64,000 nt of DNA from Frankia alni ACN14a (GCF_000058485.1 NC_008278.1:5636962-5700961); one strand, 5' to 3'. Counted from the first letter of the stretch, positions 18,638 through 32,758 are shown. Notes: generated from the letters alone by a model not told the origin. Translations and numbers: made by a program.

Positions 18638-21600
18638 TCAGGCCCCCGAGGGCCAGGCGGCGACGCGGGCCTGCGGGTCGGCGGCGGCGAGCGCGGGACG
18701 GGCGAGGGCCGCCGCCGGCTGGGAACCGGGCAGCGGGGCGGTGGCGACCGCGCCGGCGAGGCGCTGGAAGGCGAACCTGGTTCGCCGGCGCAGGCGATAC
18801 CAGTTGATCGGACGGCTGTCGGCCAGCGCCGCGTCGAACGGCACCGGCACCGTCATGTACGCCCGGTCCTCGAGATGGTCCAGGCGCATCCGGGCGCCGC
18901 GGCTGAGCCGGGACGGGTAGGTCTCCACGACAGCGACGATGACGGTGGCGGCGAGGTCGCCGCGGCCGGCCGCCGTGAGCGCGGTCAGGGCGTCGTCCGC
19001 ACCCGCGATCTCCGCCTCCCCGGCGCGGACGGTCAGCACGAGCAGGTCGGCGCGCGCGAGCAGGGTGGCGGGGACCGGCTGGTTCCAGCCCGGCGGCGCG
19101 TCCGCGACGACGACCGGGTACCAGTGGCCGAGCAGGTCCAACGCCCAGGCCAGCTCCTCGGGCAGCAGGCCGGGGCCGGCGAGGTCGCGCATCCCGGCCA
19201 GCACCTCCAGCCCACCCGACCCGTCGGAGGCCAGGAAGCGGCGCACGTCGTCGAGGGAGGAGACCGGCGGACGGGCGCCGGCCAGCTCCCGCAGGCCGAC
19301 CCCCGGGGGCATGAGGCCGACCCGGTGCGGGAGCAGTCCGCACTGGTCCGGGGAGGCGTCGACGGCGACGACCCGGTGGCCGTGGTGCGCGGCCATCGCC
19401 AGGCCCAGCCCGGCAGCCACGGTCGTCCGCCCGCCCCCGCCGCCGAAGCCGCCGATCAGCACCCGCCGGCCGCCGGCCCGCGCACGCTGGTGGACCGGCC
19501 CGTCGGAGCCCACCGGCGCCGCGCTCGCCGCCGCAGCGGCCGCGGCCTGCGGGACGGCTCCGGCCGCCCGAGGCGCGAGGACCGCCCCCGCCGATCGAAC
19601 CGCCGCCACGGGAACCCGCCGGACCGGCATGTTCGGCGGCGGCGGGGGAAGCGCGGGCGCAGCGGAGATCGGCTCCGCCCACCGGCCTACGGCAGACTGC
19701 TCGCCCGCCCGCCACGAGTCGCCGGCGGCCGCATCGACCGCCCGGCCCCGCCCACGAGCCTCGTTCTGTCCACCAGCCTCGTTCTGTCCACCGGCCTCGT
19801 CCAGCCGACCAGCCCCCTCCTGCCCGCGGTCCGTGGCCGCTCGGTCGGTCATGACGCCGTCGCCGAACCCGGCTACGTCATCACGTCGAGGGACGTCGCG
19901 AGTCGCGGCGCCGTCGCCGGTCAGGGCGCCGTCACCGGGGCGGGGGAACAGGCCGGTCCCGGGCGGGTCCGGGATCTGGGGCGGCTGGGCCGGCATCAGG
20001 GCCGCGCCCGGGCGGGTGACGTCGAAACGGCTCGCCTCCTCCCGGTGCGCGGGCGCGGTCTCCTCGGCTGCGGGCCGGGGCGGGTACGCCACGCCCGACG
20101 CCGCGGGGCTCCCCCCCGGCACCTGCCACGGCGCGGCGGGGTTGGCGGACGAGGGCAGCGGCGGTAGTTCCGGTCCGGCCGGGGCCGCAGCCGGGTGAAA
20201 GGGGGTCCCCGGGACGGCGGCCGGGCCGTACTCGGCCCCGGAGGGGCCGAACAGCGGATCGGCCGGCCGGTACGCAGCGGCGGATGCCGGCAGGCCGGCC
20301 GGCGATGCCGGTGTGACGTCCGGATACGGCAAGGGCAGCGCAGGCCTGGACCGCTCGTGGGGCATGGGCATGGGCATGGGCCCGGCCGAGGCCGGGTCGA
20401 TCGGCGTGGAGTGGGGCGCACCGACCCACCGCTGACCGGGCTGTTCGGTGCCCGCGCCGGCGTCGGCGTCTTCGGCGCGGTCCGGTCCCGAGGCGGCGGG
20501 TGCGGCACCGGGCGGGAGGAGGGGGCCGGCCGCGGGCACGAGGACCGTCATGCTGCCCCAGCTCTCACCGGGCGGCGGAACCGTGGGGGGTGGCGGAACC
20601 GTCGGGGACGAGGCAACCGCGGGAGACGGGGACACGGTGGGAGACGGGGACATGGTGGGAGACGGGGACACCGTGGGAGACGGCGGTGCAGCGGGGGGAG
20701 TCAGAGCAGCGGGAATCCGCGGGGAGACATTCGGCGGCACCGCCGTGGCGCTGGGTGGCGGAGGTACCGGGAGGAACGGGATGCGCTCGCCAGCCGCCTC
20801 GACGGGCTGCGCAGCGTCCGCGGCCGACGGGGGGACCAGGCCACCGGGGACCGGACTCGCGGCCGGCGGGCCCGGCGGGGGCGGTACGGGCGGCGGGGGC
20901 GGCAAGGGGTGGGCCGGGACCGCGAGGTCGGGCGTCCATCCGGCCGGGGCCGGGGTGCCGAGGTGACCCCGGCCAGGCCGGCCCGGGGGCGACGCGGGCG
21001 GCCCGTCGGTCGCGGTCGGCCACCCGCCGCCGACTGCGGGCGCCCAACCGCCGGCCGACGGGATCTGATCGCCGGCGCCGGTAACCGGAGGCGGCGGGAG
21101 CGCCGGGCTGTCCGTGGTGGACGCGGCGGCCTCCCCGCCGTCGGACGGCGCGGGATACGGCGACCACGGGGGCAGCGGAGGAGGCGAGGTCCGATCGTCG
21201 GAGGGGCGGTCCTCGGGCGGGCGGGCGGGCGGCGCCGACCGTTCGGCGGGCGGCCGGGTCTGCGGGGGTCGGGTCTGCGGAGGTCGGGTCTGCCCGGGCC
21301 GGGCGGGCGTCGAGGCGGAAGGGGAGGGCAGGGGACCGGGCACGCGATCACCGGGAACCCCACCGGAGGGCCCCCCGGTCGGTCCCCCGGAAAATCCACT
21401 GCCGGAGTCGACCCGCGGCACGCCGGGGCGCGTCCGCGTGGGGCGCCGTGTGACCAGGGCGTTGCGCGGCGACTGCGGCTCGGTCAGGCGCAGTCCGAGC
21501 AGGGAGATCGGACGCGCGTCGCCGCCCCCGCCGGAGGCGTCCGCATCGGCGGATCGGGCCGTGGCGTCGAGGCCGTCCCGGTCGGCCCCGGACGGATCGG

Positions 21601-21649
21601 CCGGCGCCACGGTGTCGTCACCGTCCCGGCTCCCACCATGACTCGCCAT
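18638..21649 (-). CDS. Proline-rich ParA/MinD-like protein with degenerate Walker A
   Basis: About 1003 residues. Residues 1-720 are disordered and rich in Pro/Ala/Gly, with short repeats (TRPPQ, SPSPTV/M). Residues about 728-975 are a ParA/MinD-type fold: LIGGFGGGGGRTTVAAGLGL replaces the deviant Walker A KGGxGKTT, VVAVDASPDQCGLL is the Walker A' region, VVVADAPPGWNQ the Walker B. The P-loop lysine is Arg and the signature lysine is missing, so ATP hydrolysis is doubtful. A proline-rich head plus MinD-like ATPase resembles ESX-linked EspI proteins, but no ESX gene is in the window. ATG 21649 preferred over GTG 21712. Function not assigned. Confidence 0.75.
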   Translation of the reverse strand: MASHGGSRDGDDTVAPADPSGADRDGLDATARSADADASGGGGDARPISLLGLRLTEPQSPRNALVTRRPTRTRPGVPRVDSGSGFSGGPTGGPSGGVPGDRVPGPLPSPSASTPARPGQTRPPQTRPPQTRPPAERSAPPARPPEDRPSDDRTSPPPLPPWSPYPAPSDGGEAAASTTDSPALPPPPVTGAGDQIPSAGGWAPAVGGGWPTATDGPPASPPGRPGRGHLGTPAPAGWTPDLAVPAHPLPPPPPVPPPPGPPAASPVPGGLVPPSAADAAQPVEAAGERIPFLPVPPPPSATAVPPNVSPRIPAALTPPAAPPSPTVSPSPTMSPSPTVSPSPAVASSPTVPPPPTVPPPGESWGSMTVLVPAAGPLLPPGAAPAASGPDRAEDADAGAGTEQPGQRWVGAPHSTPIDPASAGPMPMPMPHERSRPALPLPYPDVTPASPAGLPASAAAYRPADPLFGPSGAEYGPAAVPGTPFHPAAAPAGPELPPLPSSANPAAPWQVPGGSPAASGVAYPPRPAAEETAPAHREEASRFDVTRPGAALMPAQPPQIPDPPGTGLFPRPGDGALTGDGAATRDVPRRDDVAGFGDGVMTDRAATDRGQEGAGRLDEAGGQNEAGGQNEARGRGRAVDAAAGDSWRAGEQSAVGRWAEPISAAPALPPPPPNMPVRRVPVAAVRSAGAVLAPRAAGAVPQAAAAAAASAAPVGSDGPVHQRARAGGRRVLIGGFGGGGGRTTVAAGLGLAMAAHHGHRVVAVDASPDQCGLLPHRVGLMPPGVGLRELAGARPPVSSLDDVRRFLASDGSGGLEVLAGMRDLAGPGLLPEELAWALDLLGHWYPVVVADAPPGWNQPVPATLLARADLLVLTVRAGEAEIAGADDALTALTAAGRGDLAATVIVAVVETYPSRLSRGARMRLDHLEDRAYMTVPVPFDAALADSRPINWYRLRRRTRFAFQRLAGAVATAPLPGSQPAAALARPALAAADPQARVAAWPSGA

Positions 21650-21924
21650 CCCTGCCACCCCGCCCCCATCTCCGGTCCGACTCCGCTGGACGACACCGGA
21701 GCGCGAGGCCACTGCTACGGCGTGACATCACGGTCTCGCGTCACCCACTGCCCCGACAAGAGCTCCGAGATGATCCAGATCGCCGGAAACAGACCCACGA
21801 GCAGCGAACACACCACCGGCACACTCGATCCACTCCGAATCGCCATGCGATGGCAACACCATACCGAGGCCATGTCACCGGGACGGATCAGGCTCGTACC
21901 GTCCGTGCGACATGAGGATGCGGA

Positions 21925-21955
21925 CGGCCACCGCCCCCCGGGGGGACGGTGGCCG
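21925..21955 (-). terminator. Hairpin downstream of ribH
   Basis: Perfect 9-bp stem (21925-21933 with 21947-21955), extended by facing C and G runs. It lies about 85 bp after the ribH stop. No T-tract, as is usual in such GC-rich genomes. Likely the end of the rib operon. Confidence 0.55.
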
Positions 21956-21986
21956 TGTGACGCCTGGGGCGCGGATCGAGAGCTCG

Positions 21987-22034
21987 GCCGATGCGGGTCG
22001 GCCGATGAGGTGTCAGCCGATGCGGGTCGGCCGA
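21987..22034. repeat. 19-bp direct repeat next to the ribH stop
   Basis: Identical 19-bp copies at 21987-22005 and 22016-22034, ending 5 bp before the ribH stop codon (read from the left). Confidence 0.8.
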
Positions 22035-22038
22035 CGGG

Positions 22039-24820
<2,782 letters not shown>

Positions 24821-24946
24821 CCGACTCGCGCCCTTCGGTCCCGGGCACCGCTCCCCGGATTCGGGGGGTTCCCACGCGGGACCTGCCGGCGTGCGCACGC
24901 CGACGCGCGCCCGCGGACGGCAACGGCCACCCACGGACACTCGGCC

Positions 24947-25076
24947 CGCGCGCGTCCTCCCATCCGGACTTTGACCGTCGGTCCCGGAGTTCCACCGGAT
25001 CAGCCGTCCCATTACCTGCGGACGGGTCGCGGACTATCACCGCCGGCTCGGAGTTTCACCGACCCCGGAGCGCGCG
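24947..25076 (-). promoter_or_regulatory. FMN riboswitch (RFN element)
   Basis: Read on the minus strand, the conserved RFN blocks occur in order: GGGGTCGGTGAAACTCC, GGCGGTGATAGTCCGCGA, an AGGTAATGGGACGG arm, GGTGGAACTCCGGGACCGAC and GGTCAAAGTCCGGATGGGAG. CGCGCG ends can close P1. It lies 126 nt upstream of ribE. FMN binding lowers expression of downstream rib genes in this class. A 14-bp palindrome at 24888-24901 in the following spacer could belong to the expression platform (inference). Confidence 0.97.
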
Positions 25077-25195
25077 TGCTGCTGGTTGTACTGCCCCAAG
25101 TCTGACATACGAAGCGGCCACACGCCGCACCCGGCGACGTGACCGAGGTCATGCCCGCCCGGGCAAACACCAGGTCGGGCGCGCCTGCGCGGTGC

Positions 25196-25759
25196 TCAGC
25201 CGAGCGGGAGGTGGCTGTTGACCGCGCGGACGTCCGCGGCGAGCGCCGGGATCTCGACCACCTCGACGCCGGCCGCGGCCAGCCGTTCGGCGCCGTCGCA
25301 GTCGACGAACAGCGACGGCTCGCGCCAGGCGAAAACCACCCGGCCGATGCCGGCGGCGAGGATGAGCTCCGTGCAGGTCCACGGCCGCGACGCCCGCGCG
25401 CTGCACGGCTCCAGCGAGCTGTACACCGTCGCCCCCGCCGGATCGACACCGACACCGGGATCGCCGCCGCCACCGGAATCGACACCGCCACCGGGATCAC
25501 CGCCGGCGGCCGACGCGTCGAGGCGGGCGGCGAGGCGGCGCAGCGCGACCTCCTCGGCGTGGTCGTGCGGTTCCTCCGCTCGGGAGTAGCCCTCGGCCAG
25601 CGGGGTTCCGTCGGCCGCCACGATCAGCGCGCCGACCGAGTACGCCGTGGACGACGGCGGGCAGCGGCGCCCGAGCTCGACCGCGCGGGCCAGCCAGTAC
25701 CGGTCCCTGTCGGGGCCCGGCGGCGGACCACCGGGAGACGGCGAGCCGGCCGACGTCAC
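25196..25759 (-). CDS. ribD: Riboflavin-pathway pyrimidine deaminase (deaminase domain only)
   Basis: Deaminates the GTP cyclohydrolase II product. 187 residues with only the zinc deaminase domain; the reductase half of classical RibD is absent. Zinc ligands: HAE (67-69) and PC...C (Cys 119 and 129, in [13 protein letters not shown]). A Gly/Asp-rich repeat insert at 82-109 ([13 protein letters not shown]) separates them. GTG 25759 overlaps the rpe stop (GTGA). It lies upstream of the riboswitch, so it is not under its control. Confidence 0.88.
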   Translation of the reverse strand: MTSAGSPSPGGPPPGPDRDRYWLARAVELGRRCPPSSTAYSVGALIVAADGTPLAEGYSRAEEPHDHAEEVALRRLAARLDASAAGGDPGGGVDSGGGGDPGVGVDPAGATVYSSLEPCSARASRPWTCTELILAAGIGRVVFAWREPSLFVDCDGAERLAAAGVEVVEIPALAADVRAVNSHLPLG

Positions 25760-26493
25760 GCCGGGTCGCCGACCGCCGGGTCGCCGACCGACCGGGAGGC
25801 CGGCGGGGAGGCCGGCGGGGTCAGCCGGGGGGCGACCCGCAGCGCCTGGGCGCGCAGCTTCTCGACGGCCTCGCCGGGATCGTCGGCGCCGAAGACCGCC
25901 GTGCCGGCGACGAAGACGTCGACCCCGGCCGCCGCGGCCTGCTCGACGGTGTTCTCGTTGACCCCGCCGTCGATCTGCAGCCACAGGTCCAGGCCGCGGT
26001 CGTCGATCAGGCGGCGCGCCGCCTCGATCTTCGGCAGCACCTCGGTCATGAACTTCTGACCTCCGAAGCCGGGCTCGATGGTCATCAGCAGCAGCAGATC
26101 GAAGCGGTGCAGGTCGTCGAGGTAGCGCTCGACCGGGGTGTTCGGCTTCACGGCGAGGCCGGTGCGGGCGCCGGCGGCCCGGATCGCCGCGGTGGTCCGC
26201 CGCAGGTCGGACACGGCCTCGGCGTGGATGGTCACGTTCGCCGCGCCGCGCTCGGCGTAGTCGGCGGCCCAGCGGTCCGGGTCCTCGATCATGAGATGGC
26301 AGTCGAGCGGGGTCTGCGTCGTCGACCGCAACGCCGTCACCGCGTCCGGGGAGAACGCCAGGTTCGGGACGAAGTGGTAGTCCATGACGTCGACGTGCAG
26401 CCAGTCGGCCCGGCCCTCGACCGCGAGGGCGGCGTCGGCCAGTCGACCGAAGTCCGCGGCGAGCATGCTGGGATAGATCTGTGCGGTTGCCAC
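25756..26493 (-). CDS. rpe: Ribulose-phosphate 3-epimerase
   Basis: Interconverts ribulose and xylulose 5-phosphate in the pentose phosphate pathway; ribulose 5-phosphate also feeds RibB. 245 residues including a C-terminal Pro-rich tail of about 25. Motifs: [47 protein letters not shown] and [14 protein letters not shown] at 26493. Downstream of an apparent rsmB terminator, so it probably has its own promoter in 26494-26640. Confidence 0.96.
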   Translation of the reverse strand: MATAQIYPSMLAADFGRLADAALAVEGRADWLHVDVMDYHFVPNLAFSPDAVTALRSTTQTPLDCHLMIEDPDRWAADYAERGAANVTIHAEAVSDLRRTTAAIRAAGARTGLAVKPNTPVERYLDDLHRFDLLLLMTIEPGFGGQKFMTEVLPKIEAARRLIDDRGLDLWLQIDGGVNENTVEQAAAAGVDVFVAGTAVFGADDPGEAVEKLRAQALRVAPRLTPPASPPASRSVGDPAVGDPA

Positions 26494-26570
26494 CCCGCGA
26501 GACTATCGACCGAATCGCCGCACGCCCCGACCCGTTCGACACCTTCGCGGCGGACATCTTCCGCGTTCGA

Positions 26571-26602
26571 CAACCTTCGCGTTCGGCAACCTTCGCGTTC
26601 GG
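26571..26602. repeat. 16-bp tandem duplication upstream of rpe
   Basis: Two identical 16-bp copies (26571-26586 and 26587-26602), with a partial copy before them, in the 182-bp spacer between rsmB and rpe. It lies about 80-110 bp upstream of the rpe start. Confidence 0.85.
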
Positions 26603-26644
26603 ACCCTCGGCCGCGCGCCGGGCCCAGGTCGGGCAGCCGGCGGT

Positions 26645-26668
26645 CGGTGGGCAGGCGCCTGCCCACCG
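26645..26668 (-). terminator. rsmB terminator hairpin
   Basis: Perfect 24-bp palindrome beginning 8 bp after the rsmB stop. It can form a stem of about 10 bp with a 4-nt loop. No T-run. Separates fmt-rsmB from rpe-ribD. Confidence 0.65.
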
Positions 26669-26675
26669 GGCGGGC

Positions 26676-28169
26676 TCAGTCCGGGTTGCGGCGCAGCAGC
26701 GCCACGAACATCGCGTCCGTGCCGTGCCGGTGCGGCCAGAGCTGGACGAACGGGCCGGATCCGAGCCCGTCGACCTCCGGCAGCCCGAGCCGGGCGTCGA
26801 GCACGGAGACATCCACCCGTTGCCCGGTCACCTGGCGGACCACCTCCACGGTCTCCGCCGGATGCGGGGAGCAGGTCGCGTAGGCGACCACCCCGCCGGG
26901 CCGGACCAGGTCCAGCGCGGCGACGAGCAGGGCGCTCTGCAACGGCACGAGGGCGGCCAGGTCGCCGGGGATGCGCCGCCAGCGGGCCTCCGGACGGCGC
27001 CGCAGCGCCCCGAGCCCGGTGCAGGGGACGTCGACGAGCACCCGGTCGGCGCTGCCCGCCGGCAGCGGGGCCGCCCGCCCGTCCGCGCGCACCACCCAGG
27101 CCCGCGGCTCCCCCGCCAGCGACCGGGCCACCAACCCGGCCCGGGTCGCCCGCGGTTCCAGCGCGAGCAGCGTCGCGCCGGAACCCGGCGCCGCGAGGCC
27201 TGCGGGCGCCGCGGGCTGCGACGAGAAGCCGGGCCCGCCGCCCGAGCGGTCGGTGAGCAGCCCGGCGAGCAGCGCAGCCTTACCGCCCGGACCGGCGCAC
27301 AGGTCGACGGTCAGCCCACGGTCCCGGCCGACCGTGGGCGTGCGGGCCAGGGCGAGCGCGACCAGCTGGCTGCCCTCGTCCTGCACCGCGGCGGCCCCGG
27401 ACGCCACCGCAGGCAGCCGCGCGGGATCGCCGCCGTCGAGGCGCACCGCGTACGGCGAGTAGGGCCCGGCGGCCGCGTCGAGCCCCTCCTCGGCGGCCTC
27501 GGCGAGCAGGCGGTTCTGGTCGGTGCGGCCCGGCCGGGCGACCAGGTGCACCGCGGGCCGGGTGTCGTCGGCGACGAGCGCGGCGCGGGTCTCGTCGAGG
27601 TCGTCCCCGAGCGCCTCCGCCACCACCTCGACGATCCAGCGCGGGTGAGTCGTCACCACCGCCAGGTGGCCGATCGGGTCGGTCTCGAAGCGGGGAGCGC
27701 CGAGCAGGGTGGCGAGGTCCCCGCCCGTCTCCGCGATCCGGGTGGCCACCCGACGCAGCACCGCGTTCGCGAACCGGACCGGACGCTCGCCGCTGGTCGC
27801 CCGGACCAGGTCCACGGTGCTGGCCACCGCGGCGCGGGCGGGCACCCGGGTGCGCAGCAGTTGATAGGCGCCGAGCCGTAGCGCGTCGCGCAGCGGCGGG
27901 TCGATGTCGTGCACGGGCCGACTCGTCGCCGTGTCGAGCAGACCGTCGAGGGTGCCCTGGGCGCGCAGCGCACCGTAGGCGAGCTCGGTGACGAAGCCGC
28001 GATCGCGGGCCGGCAGGCCGCTGCCGGCGAGCAGCGACGGCAGGAGCAGGTTCGCGTACGAACCACGCTCGTCGACCGCGCGCAGCACCTCCCAGGCCAG
28101 CAGACGGGGGCGGTCGACGGCGGCGGGCGGGCGGGCCCCGCGGGTGCCCGGTGATCCGGCCGGGCTCAC
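26676..28169 (-). CDS. rsmB: 16S rRNA (cytosine-967 C5) methyltransferase
   Basis: 497 residues. N-terminal NusB-like RNA-binding domain (about 20-150, [21 protein letters not shown]), then the SAM-dependent m5C methyltransferase: [35 protein letters not shown] and [17 protein letters not shown] with the catalytic cysteine. Gly/Ser-rich insert around [15 protein letters not shown] 28169 overlaps the fmt stop (GTGA). Confidence 0.95.
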   Translation of the reverse strand: MSPAGSPGTRGARPPAAVDRPRLLAWEVLRAVDERGSYANLLLPSLLAGSGLPARDRGFVTELAYGALRAQGTLDGLLDTATSRPVHDIDPPLRDALRLGAYQLLRTRVPARAAVASTVDLVRATSGERPVRFANAVLRRVATRIAETGGDLATLLGAPRFETDPIGHLAVVTTHPRWIVEVVAEALGDDLDETRAALVADDTRPAVHLVARPGRTDQNRLLAEAAEEGLDAAAGPYSPYAVRLDGGDPARLPAVASGAAAVQDEGSQLVALALARTPTVGRDRGLTVDLCAGPGGKAALLAGLLTDRSGGGPGFSSQPAAPAGLAAPGSGATLLALEPRATRAGLVARSLAGEPRAWVVRADGRAAPLPAGSADRVLVDVPCTGLGALRRRPEARWRRIPGDLAALVPLQSALLVAALDLVRPGGVVAYATCSPHPAETVEVVRQVTGQRVDVSVLDARLGLPEVDGLGSGPFVQLWPHRHGTDAMFVALLRRNPD

Positions 28170-29161
28170 GGGGCTCCCCCGGCACCGGCCGGACTCCCCG
28201 CCGCCGAGACCCGCTCCGCCGGGGCGTGCAGGAGGTCGTCGTCGGTCAGCCGGGCCCCTCGGGCCCAGTCGGCGGCCTTCATTGGTCCGCGGCCCTCCGG
28301 CCGCACCTCGTCGAGCAGCACCGGCGCCGTCCCGGTGCCCACGGCGACGGCGCCGTCGGCAAGCGCCACCAGCCGGCCCGGCGCCAGCTCGTCCGGCACG
28401 TTCTGCGCCCCGAGACGCACCGGGCCGATCTTGATCCGCCGGTCCCGGAACACCGTCCAGGCTCCGGGGGCGGGCGCCGCCGCCCGGGTCAGCCGGTCCA
28501 CGGCGACCGCCGGCAGGGTCCAGTCGATCAACGCGTCCTGGGCGGTCAGCTTCGGCGCGAACGACACCCCCTCGGCGGGCTGGGGCACCGCCTGCAGGGT
28601 CCCGTCATCGATGCCGTCCATGACCGCGGCGAGCAGGTGCGCCCCGGAGTCCGCGAGTCGGTCGAGCAGGTCACCGGAGGTGTCGGTGGGGCGGACCCGC
28701 TCGGTGACGACGCCGAACACCGGCCCGGAGTCCATCGCCGGTTCGATCTGGAACACGCTGGCGCCGGTGAGATCGTCACCGGCGAGCACCGTTCGCTGCA
28801 CCGGGGCCGCGCCGCGGTAGGCCGGCAGCAGCGAGAAGTGCAGGTTCACCCAGCCGTGACGGGGGATCGCGAGCGCCTCCCGGGGCAGCAGGGCGCCGTA
28901 GGCGACGACCGGGCAGCAGTCCGGCGCCAGATCGGTGAGCGCCGCGAGGAAGTCCGGGTCACGCGGCCGCTCCGGACTGAGCACCGGGATGCCGGCCTCG
29001 TCGGCGAGCAGGTGTACGGGCGGTGGCTTGATCTTCCGACCTCGACCGGCGGGCCGGTCGGGACGGGTGACGACCGCGACCACCTCGTGGCGTGGGCTGT
29101 CGATCAACGCCCGCAGGCTGGGCAGGGCGACCGCCGGTGTGCCGGCGAAAACAAGACGCAT
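28166..29161 (-). CDS. fmt: Methionyl-tRNA formyltransferase
   Basis: Formylates initiator Met-tRNA using 10-formyl-tetrahydrofolate. 331 residues. [19 protein letters not shown] start, formyl-THF motif [15 protein letters not shown] with catalytic His, [13 protein letters not shown], and C-terminal OB-like domain. ATG 29161 begins the conserved sequence; the open frame continues 54 codons upstream without homology. The peptide deformylase gene often paired with fmt is not here. Confidence 0.97.
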   Translation of the reverse strand: MRLVFAGTPAVALPSLRALIDSPRHEVVAVVTRPDRPAGRGRKIKPPPVHLLADEAGIPVLSPERPRDPDFLAALTDLAPDCCPVVAYGALLPREALAIPRHGWVNLHFSLLPAYRGAAPVQRTVLAGDDLTGASVFQIEPAMDSGPVFGVVTERVRPTDTSGDLLDRLADSGAHLLAAVMDGIDDGTLQAVPQPAEGVSFAPKLTAQDALIDWTLPAVAVDRLTRAAAPAPGAWTVFRDRRIKIGPVRLGAQNVPDELAPGRLVALADGAVAVGTGTAPVLLDEVRPEGRGPMKAADWARGARLTDDDLLHAPAERVSAAGSPAGAGGAP

Positions 29162-29362
29162 ACGCGAGCACCGATCCGCCGCGACGCCGTGCGGACGCCG
29201 CAGCCGTCTACAGGGGCAGGGGAGCTGTCCGGCCAGGCCGGGGAGGTCCGCCGGCACCCAGGACGGGAACGGGCGGCATCCTCGGGCCTGCCGCCGCCCG
29301 ACCGTACCGCGGACGACCACCACTGTGACGGACGGTCGGCCCCAGCCGCGATCGGGCCGCGG

Positions 29363-31438
29363 TCAGCCGATCACGAGCGGGTCGAGCTGGACGCGCAGGC
29401 CAGCCGTGCTGCGGCGGGCCCCGAGGACGCCGCGGGCCTCGTGCAGGGCGGCGGCGAGCGCCGCGCCGCGCTCGCGGGGCACCCGGATGAGCAACCGCTC
29501 GATCTCGCCTGCCTCGTCCGGGCCAGCGCCGCCCCGGCCGCCGGCCGGGGTCGGTGCCGCCCGGGCGGGGGGCGGCACCGGCACGGGGCCCAGCAGATCG
29601 GCCCCTTCGGGCAGGCGGGTCACCGCGAGCAGCTCGGCGACGGCCGCGGCACCGCCCTCCACGGTGGCCATCCGGGTCGCCGGCGGGAAGCCGAGTTCGG
29701 CGCGCTCGTCGGCCTCCCGGGCGGCGAAGGTCGCGGGATCCCAGCGAATCAGGGCCTGCACGACCGGCAGCCCGGCGTCGGCCGACACGATGACCCGCCC
29801 GCCCTGTGGCGCCGGGCGGGCCAGCGCCGCCGCCGCCGCCCAGCGCCGCAGGGCCGTCTCGGCGGCCCGCAGGTCGGGACGGCCGAGCAGGGCCCAGCCG
29901 TCGAGCAGGAGCACGGCGCCGTAGCCGCCGGCCGCGACCGGCTCGGCGCCGGGGGTGGAGATGACGAGCGCCGGCTCGGCGGGAACGGCGGCGAGCACGC
30001 CGTCGCGCCCCGAGGTCCGCACGGGCACGTCGGGGAAGGCCCGGCCCAGCTCCTCGGCGGTGCGCCGATCCCCCGTCACCGAGGCCCGCAGCCGCACGCT
30101 CGAACACGACGGGCATCGCCAGACCGACGCCCCGACCGGGCCGTCCGGGGCGGCGGGCACCGGTCGTCCGCACCACCGGCAGGTCAGCAGGCCGGCGCCG
30201 GAGGAGCGGCCCAGCGGACCCTGGCAGTGCCGGCAACGGGCGGGACGCCGGCAGTCCGCACACGCCAGCGAGGGGTGGTAGCCGCGCCGGGGCACCTGGA
30301 CCAGCACCGGGGCGCCGGCCGCCAGGGCCTGGCGGGCCGTGCGGACCGCGAGCGACGGCAGCCGAGCGGCGCGGGCGGCCGGATCGCGGGCGTACTCGTG
30401 GTCCGAGCCGGTCGCCTCGACCCGGGGGGCGAGCGCCCGGACCTCGGGCAGGGGCAGCACCAGCGGATGGGCCCAGCCGCCGCGCACGAGCGCCTCGGCC
30501 TCCGTCGTCGGACAGAAGCCGCCGATCAGCAGGGCGCAGCCGTCCTGGCGCGCGCGCAGCACGGCGACGTCGCGGGTGTGCGGGTAGGGGGCCAGCGGCT
30601 CGGCGTGCAGATCGTCCCCGTCGTCCCAGACGACCAGCAGACCGAGGTCGGCGACGGGGGCGAAGACCGCGGAACGGGTGCCCACGACGACCCGCGCCTG
30701 GCCGCGACTAACCGCGAGGAAGGCGCGGTAGCGGCGGGACGGGCCGAGGTCGGCCCGCAGGACGACGGTGGTCTCCCGCCCCACGACCTCGACCAGCGCG
30801 GCCTCGACCCGGTCGACGTCGCGATGGTCGGGCACGACGACGACCGCCCCACGGCCCGATCGCACCGTGGCGCCGACCGCGGCGGCGATCATCGACGGCC
30901 AGGCGGGGCCGGGCGGCGCCCACCACACGGCGCGCGACGATCGGCCCGCGGCCAGCGCGGCGAGCATCGAGGGCCCGGCGGGATAGCGTGCCCATTCCTC
31001 CGGCCGCTCGCCGGGGGCAACGTCACCCGCCGGCGCCGAGGGCACAGCCGCACTCTCGGTGCGGCCGTGGCGGGGTGGCACGGCGAGGCGAAGGACGTCG
31101 GCCAGCGTGCCGGCGTAGCGGTCCGCCACGGCGCGGGCGAGCCGGGCGATCGACTCGGACAGGACGGGCTCCGGCGAGACCGACCGCTCCAGCGGGGCCA
31201 GCCGGCCCGGATGCTCCGAGGCGGCCCGCCGTTCCAGGACGAAACCGTCCACCTGCCGGCCGGCGAAGCGGACGCGGACCCGGGAGCCGGGCACGGCCGC
31301 CGCGGCGAGATCGGCCGGAACGAGGTAGTCGAAGGGACGGTCGAGGTGGGTCAGCGGGGTGTCGACCGCGACCCGGGCCACCGGCAGCTCCGCGGCCGGC
31401 GGGGAAACGCCGGGGGTCGTGGCGGGCTGCTCGGTCAT
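29363..31438 (-). CDS. priA: Primosomal protein N' (PriA), probably not a helicase
   Basis: Replication restart factor. About 691 residues. N-terminal DNA-binding domain (VAVDTPLTHLDRPFDYLVP), then a helicase-like region in which no GxxxxGK[ST] Walker A is visible; the corresponding segment reads AVWWAPPGPAWPS. Zinc-binding cysteines: CADC, CRHC, CRWC, CPSC. The lack of a P-loop is known for actinobacterial PriA. ATG 31438 preferred; a GTG seven codons upstream overlaps its own GGAGG. Confidence 0.93.
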   Translation of the reverse strand: MTEQPATTPGVSPPAAELPVARVAVDTPLTHLDRPFDYLVPADLAAAAVPGSRVRVRFAGRQVDGFVLERRAASEHPGRLAPLERSVSPEPVLSESIARLARAVADRYAGTLADVLRLAVPPRHGRTESAAVPSAPAGDVAPGERPEEWARYPAGPSMLAALAAGRSSRAVWWAPPGPAWPSMIAAAVGATVRSGRGAVVVVPDHRDVDRVEAALVEVVGRETTVVLRADLGPSRRYRAFLAVSRGQARVVVGTRSAVFAPVADLGLLVVWDDGDDLHAEPLAPYPHTRDVAVLRARQDGCALLIGGFCPTTEAEALVRGGWAHPLVLPLPEVRALAPRVEATGSDHEYARDPAARAARLPSLAVRTARQALAAGAPVLVQVPRRGYHPSLACADCRRPARCRHCQGPLGRSSGAGLLTCRWCGRPVPAAPDGPVGASVWRCPSCSSVRLRASVTGDRRTAEELGRAFPDVPVRTSGRDGVLAAVPAEPALVISTPGAEPVAAGGYGAVLLLDGWALLGRPDLRAAETALRRWAAAAALARPAPQGGRVIVSADAGLPVVQALIRWDPATFAAREADERAELGFPPATRMATVEGGAAAVAELLAVTRLPEGADLLGPVPVPPPARAAPTPAGGRGGAGPDEAGEIERLLIRVPRERGAALAAALHEARGVLGARRSTAGLRVQLDPLVIG

Positions 31439-31487
31439 GAGGGCATTAGTACCAGGCACCTCCGACAGGACCGACCGCCGGGAAAGC

Positions 31488-31530
31488 GGAGGCCGGGCCG
31501 GTCCACGCGGCGCGGACCGGCCCGGCCTCC
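31488..31530 (-). terminator. metK terminator hairpin
   Basis: Perfect 17-bp stem (31488-31504 with 31514-31530) and 9-nt loop, starting 32 bp after the metK stop. The strongest hairpin in the window. No T-tract. It lies between metK and priA. Confidence 0.8.
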
Positions 31531-31561
31531 CGGGTCGTGCCAGGAACGGGCGGGCGGAGTG

Positions 31562-32758
<1,197 letters not shown>

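Larger units (their letters stand above)
21650..22038. other. Spacer between ribH and the ParA-like gene (389 bp)
   Basis: Holds a strong hairpin (21925-21955) and a 19-bp direct repeat beside the ribH stop. The part near 21720-21900 is less GC-rich than its surroundings and is likely the promoter region for the minus-strand ParA-like gene, though no convincing -35/-10 pair is seen. No coding region recognised. Confidence 0.5.

Noticed and set aside
18638-21712. ESX/type VII secretion locus suspected from the EspI-like protein
   Set aside because: No EccC, EccD, EsxA/B or mycosin-like gene lies in the window, so only the similarity is reported.
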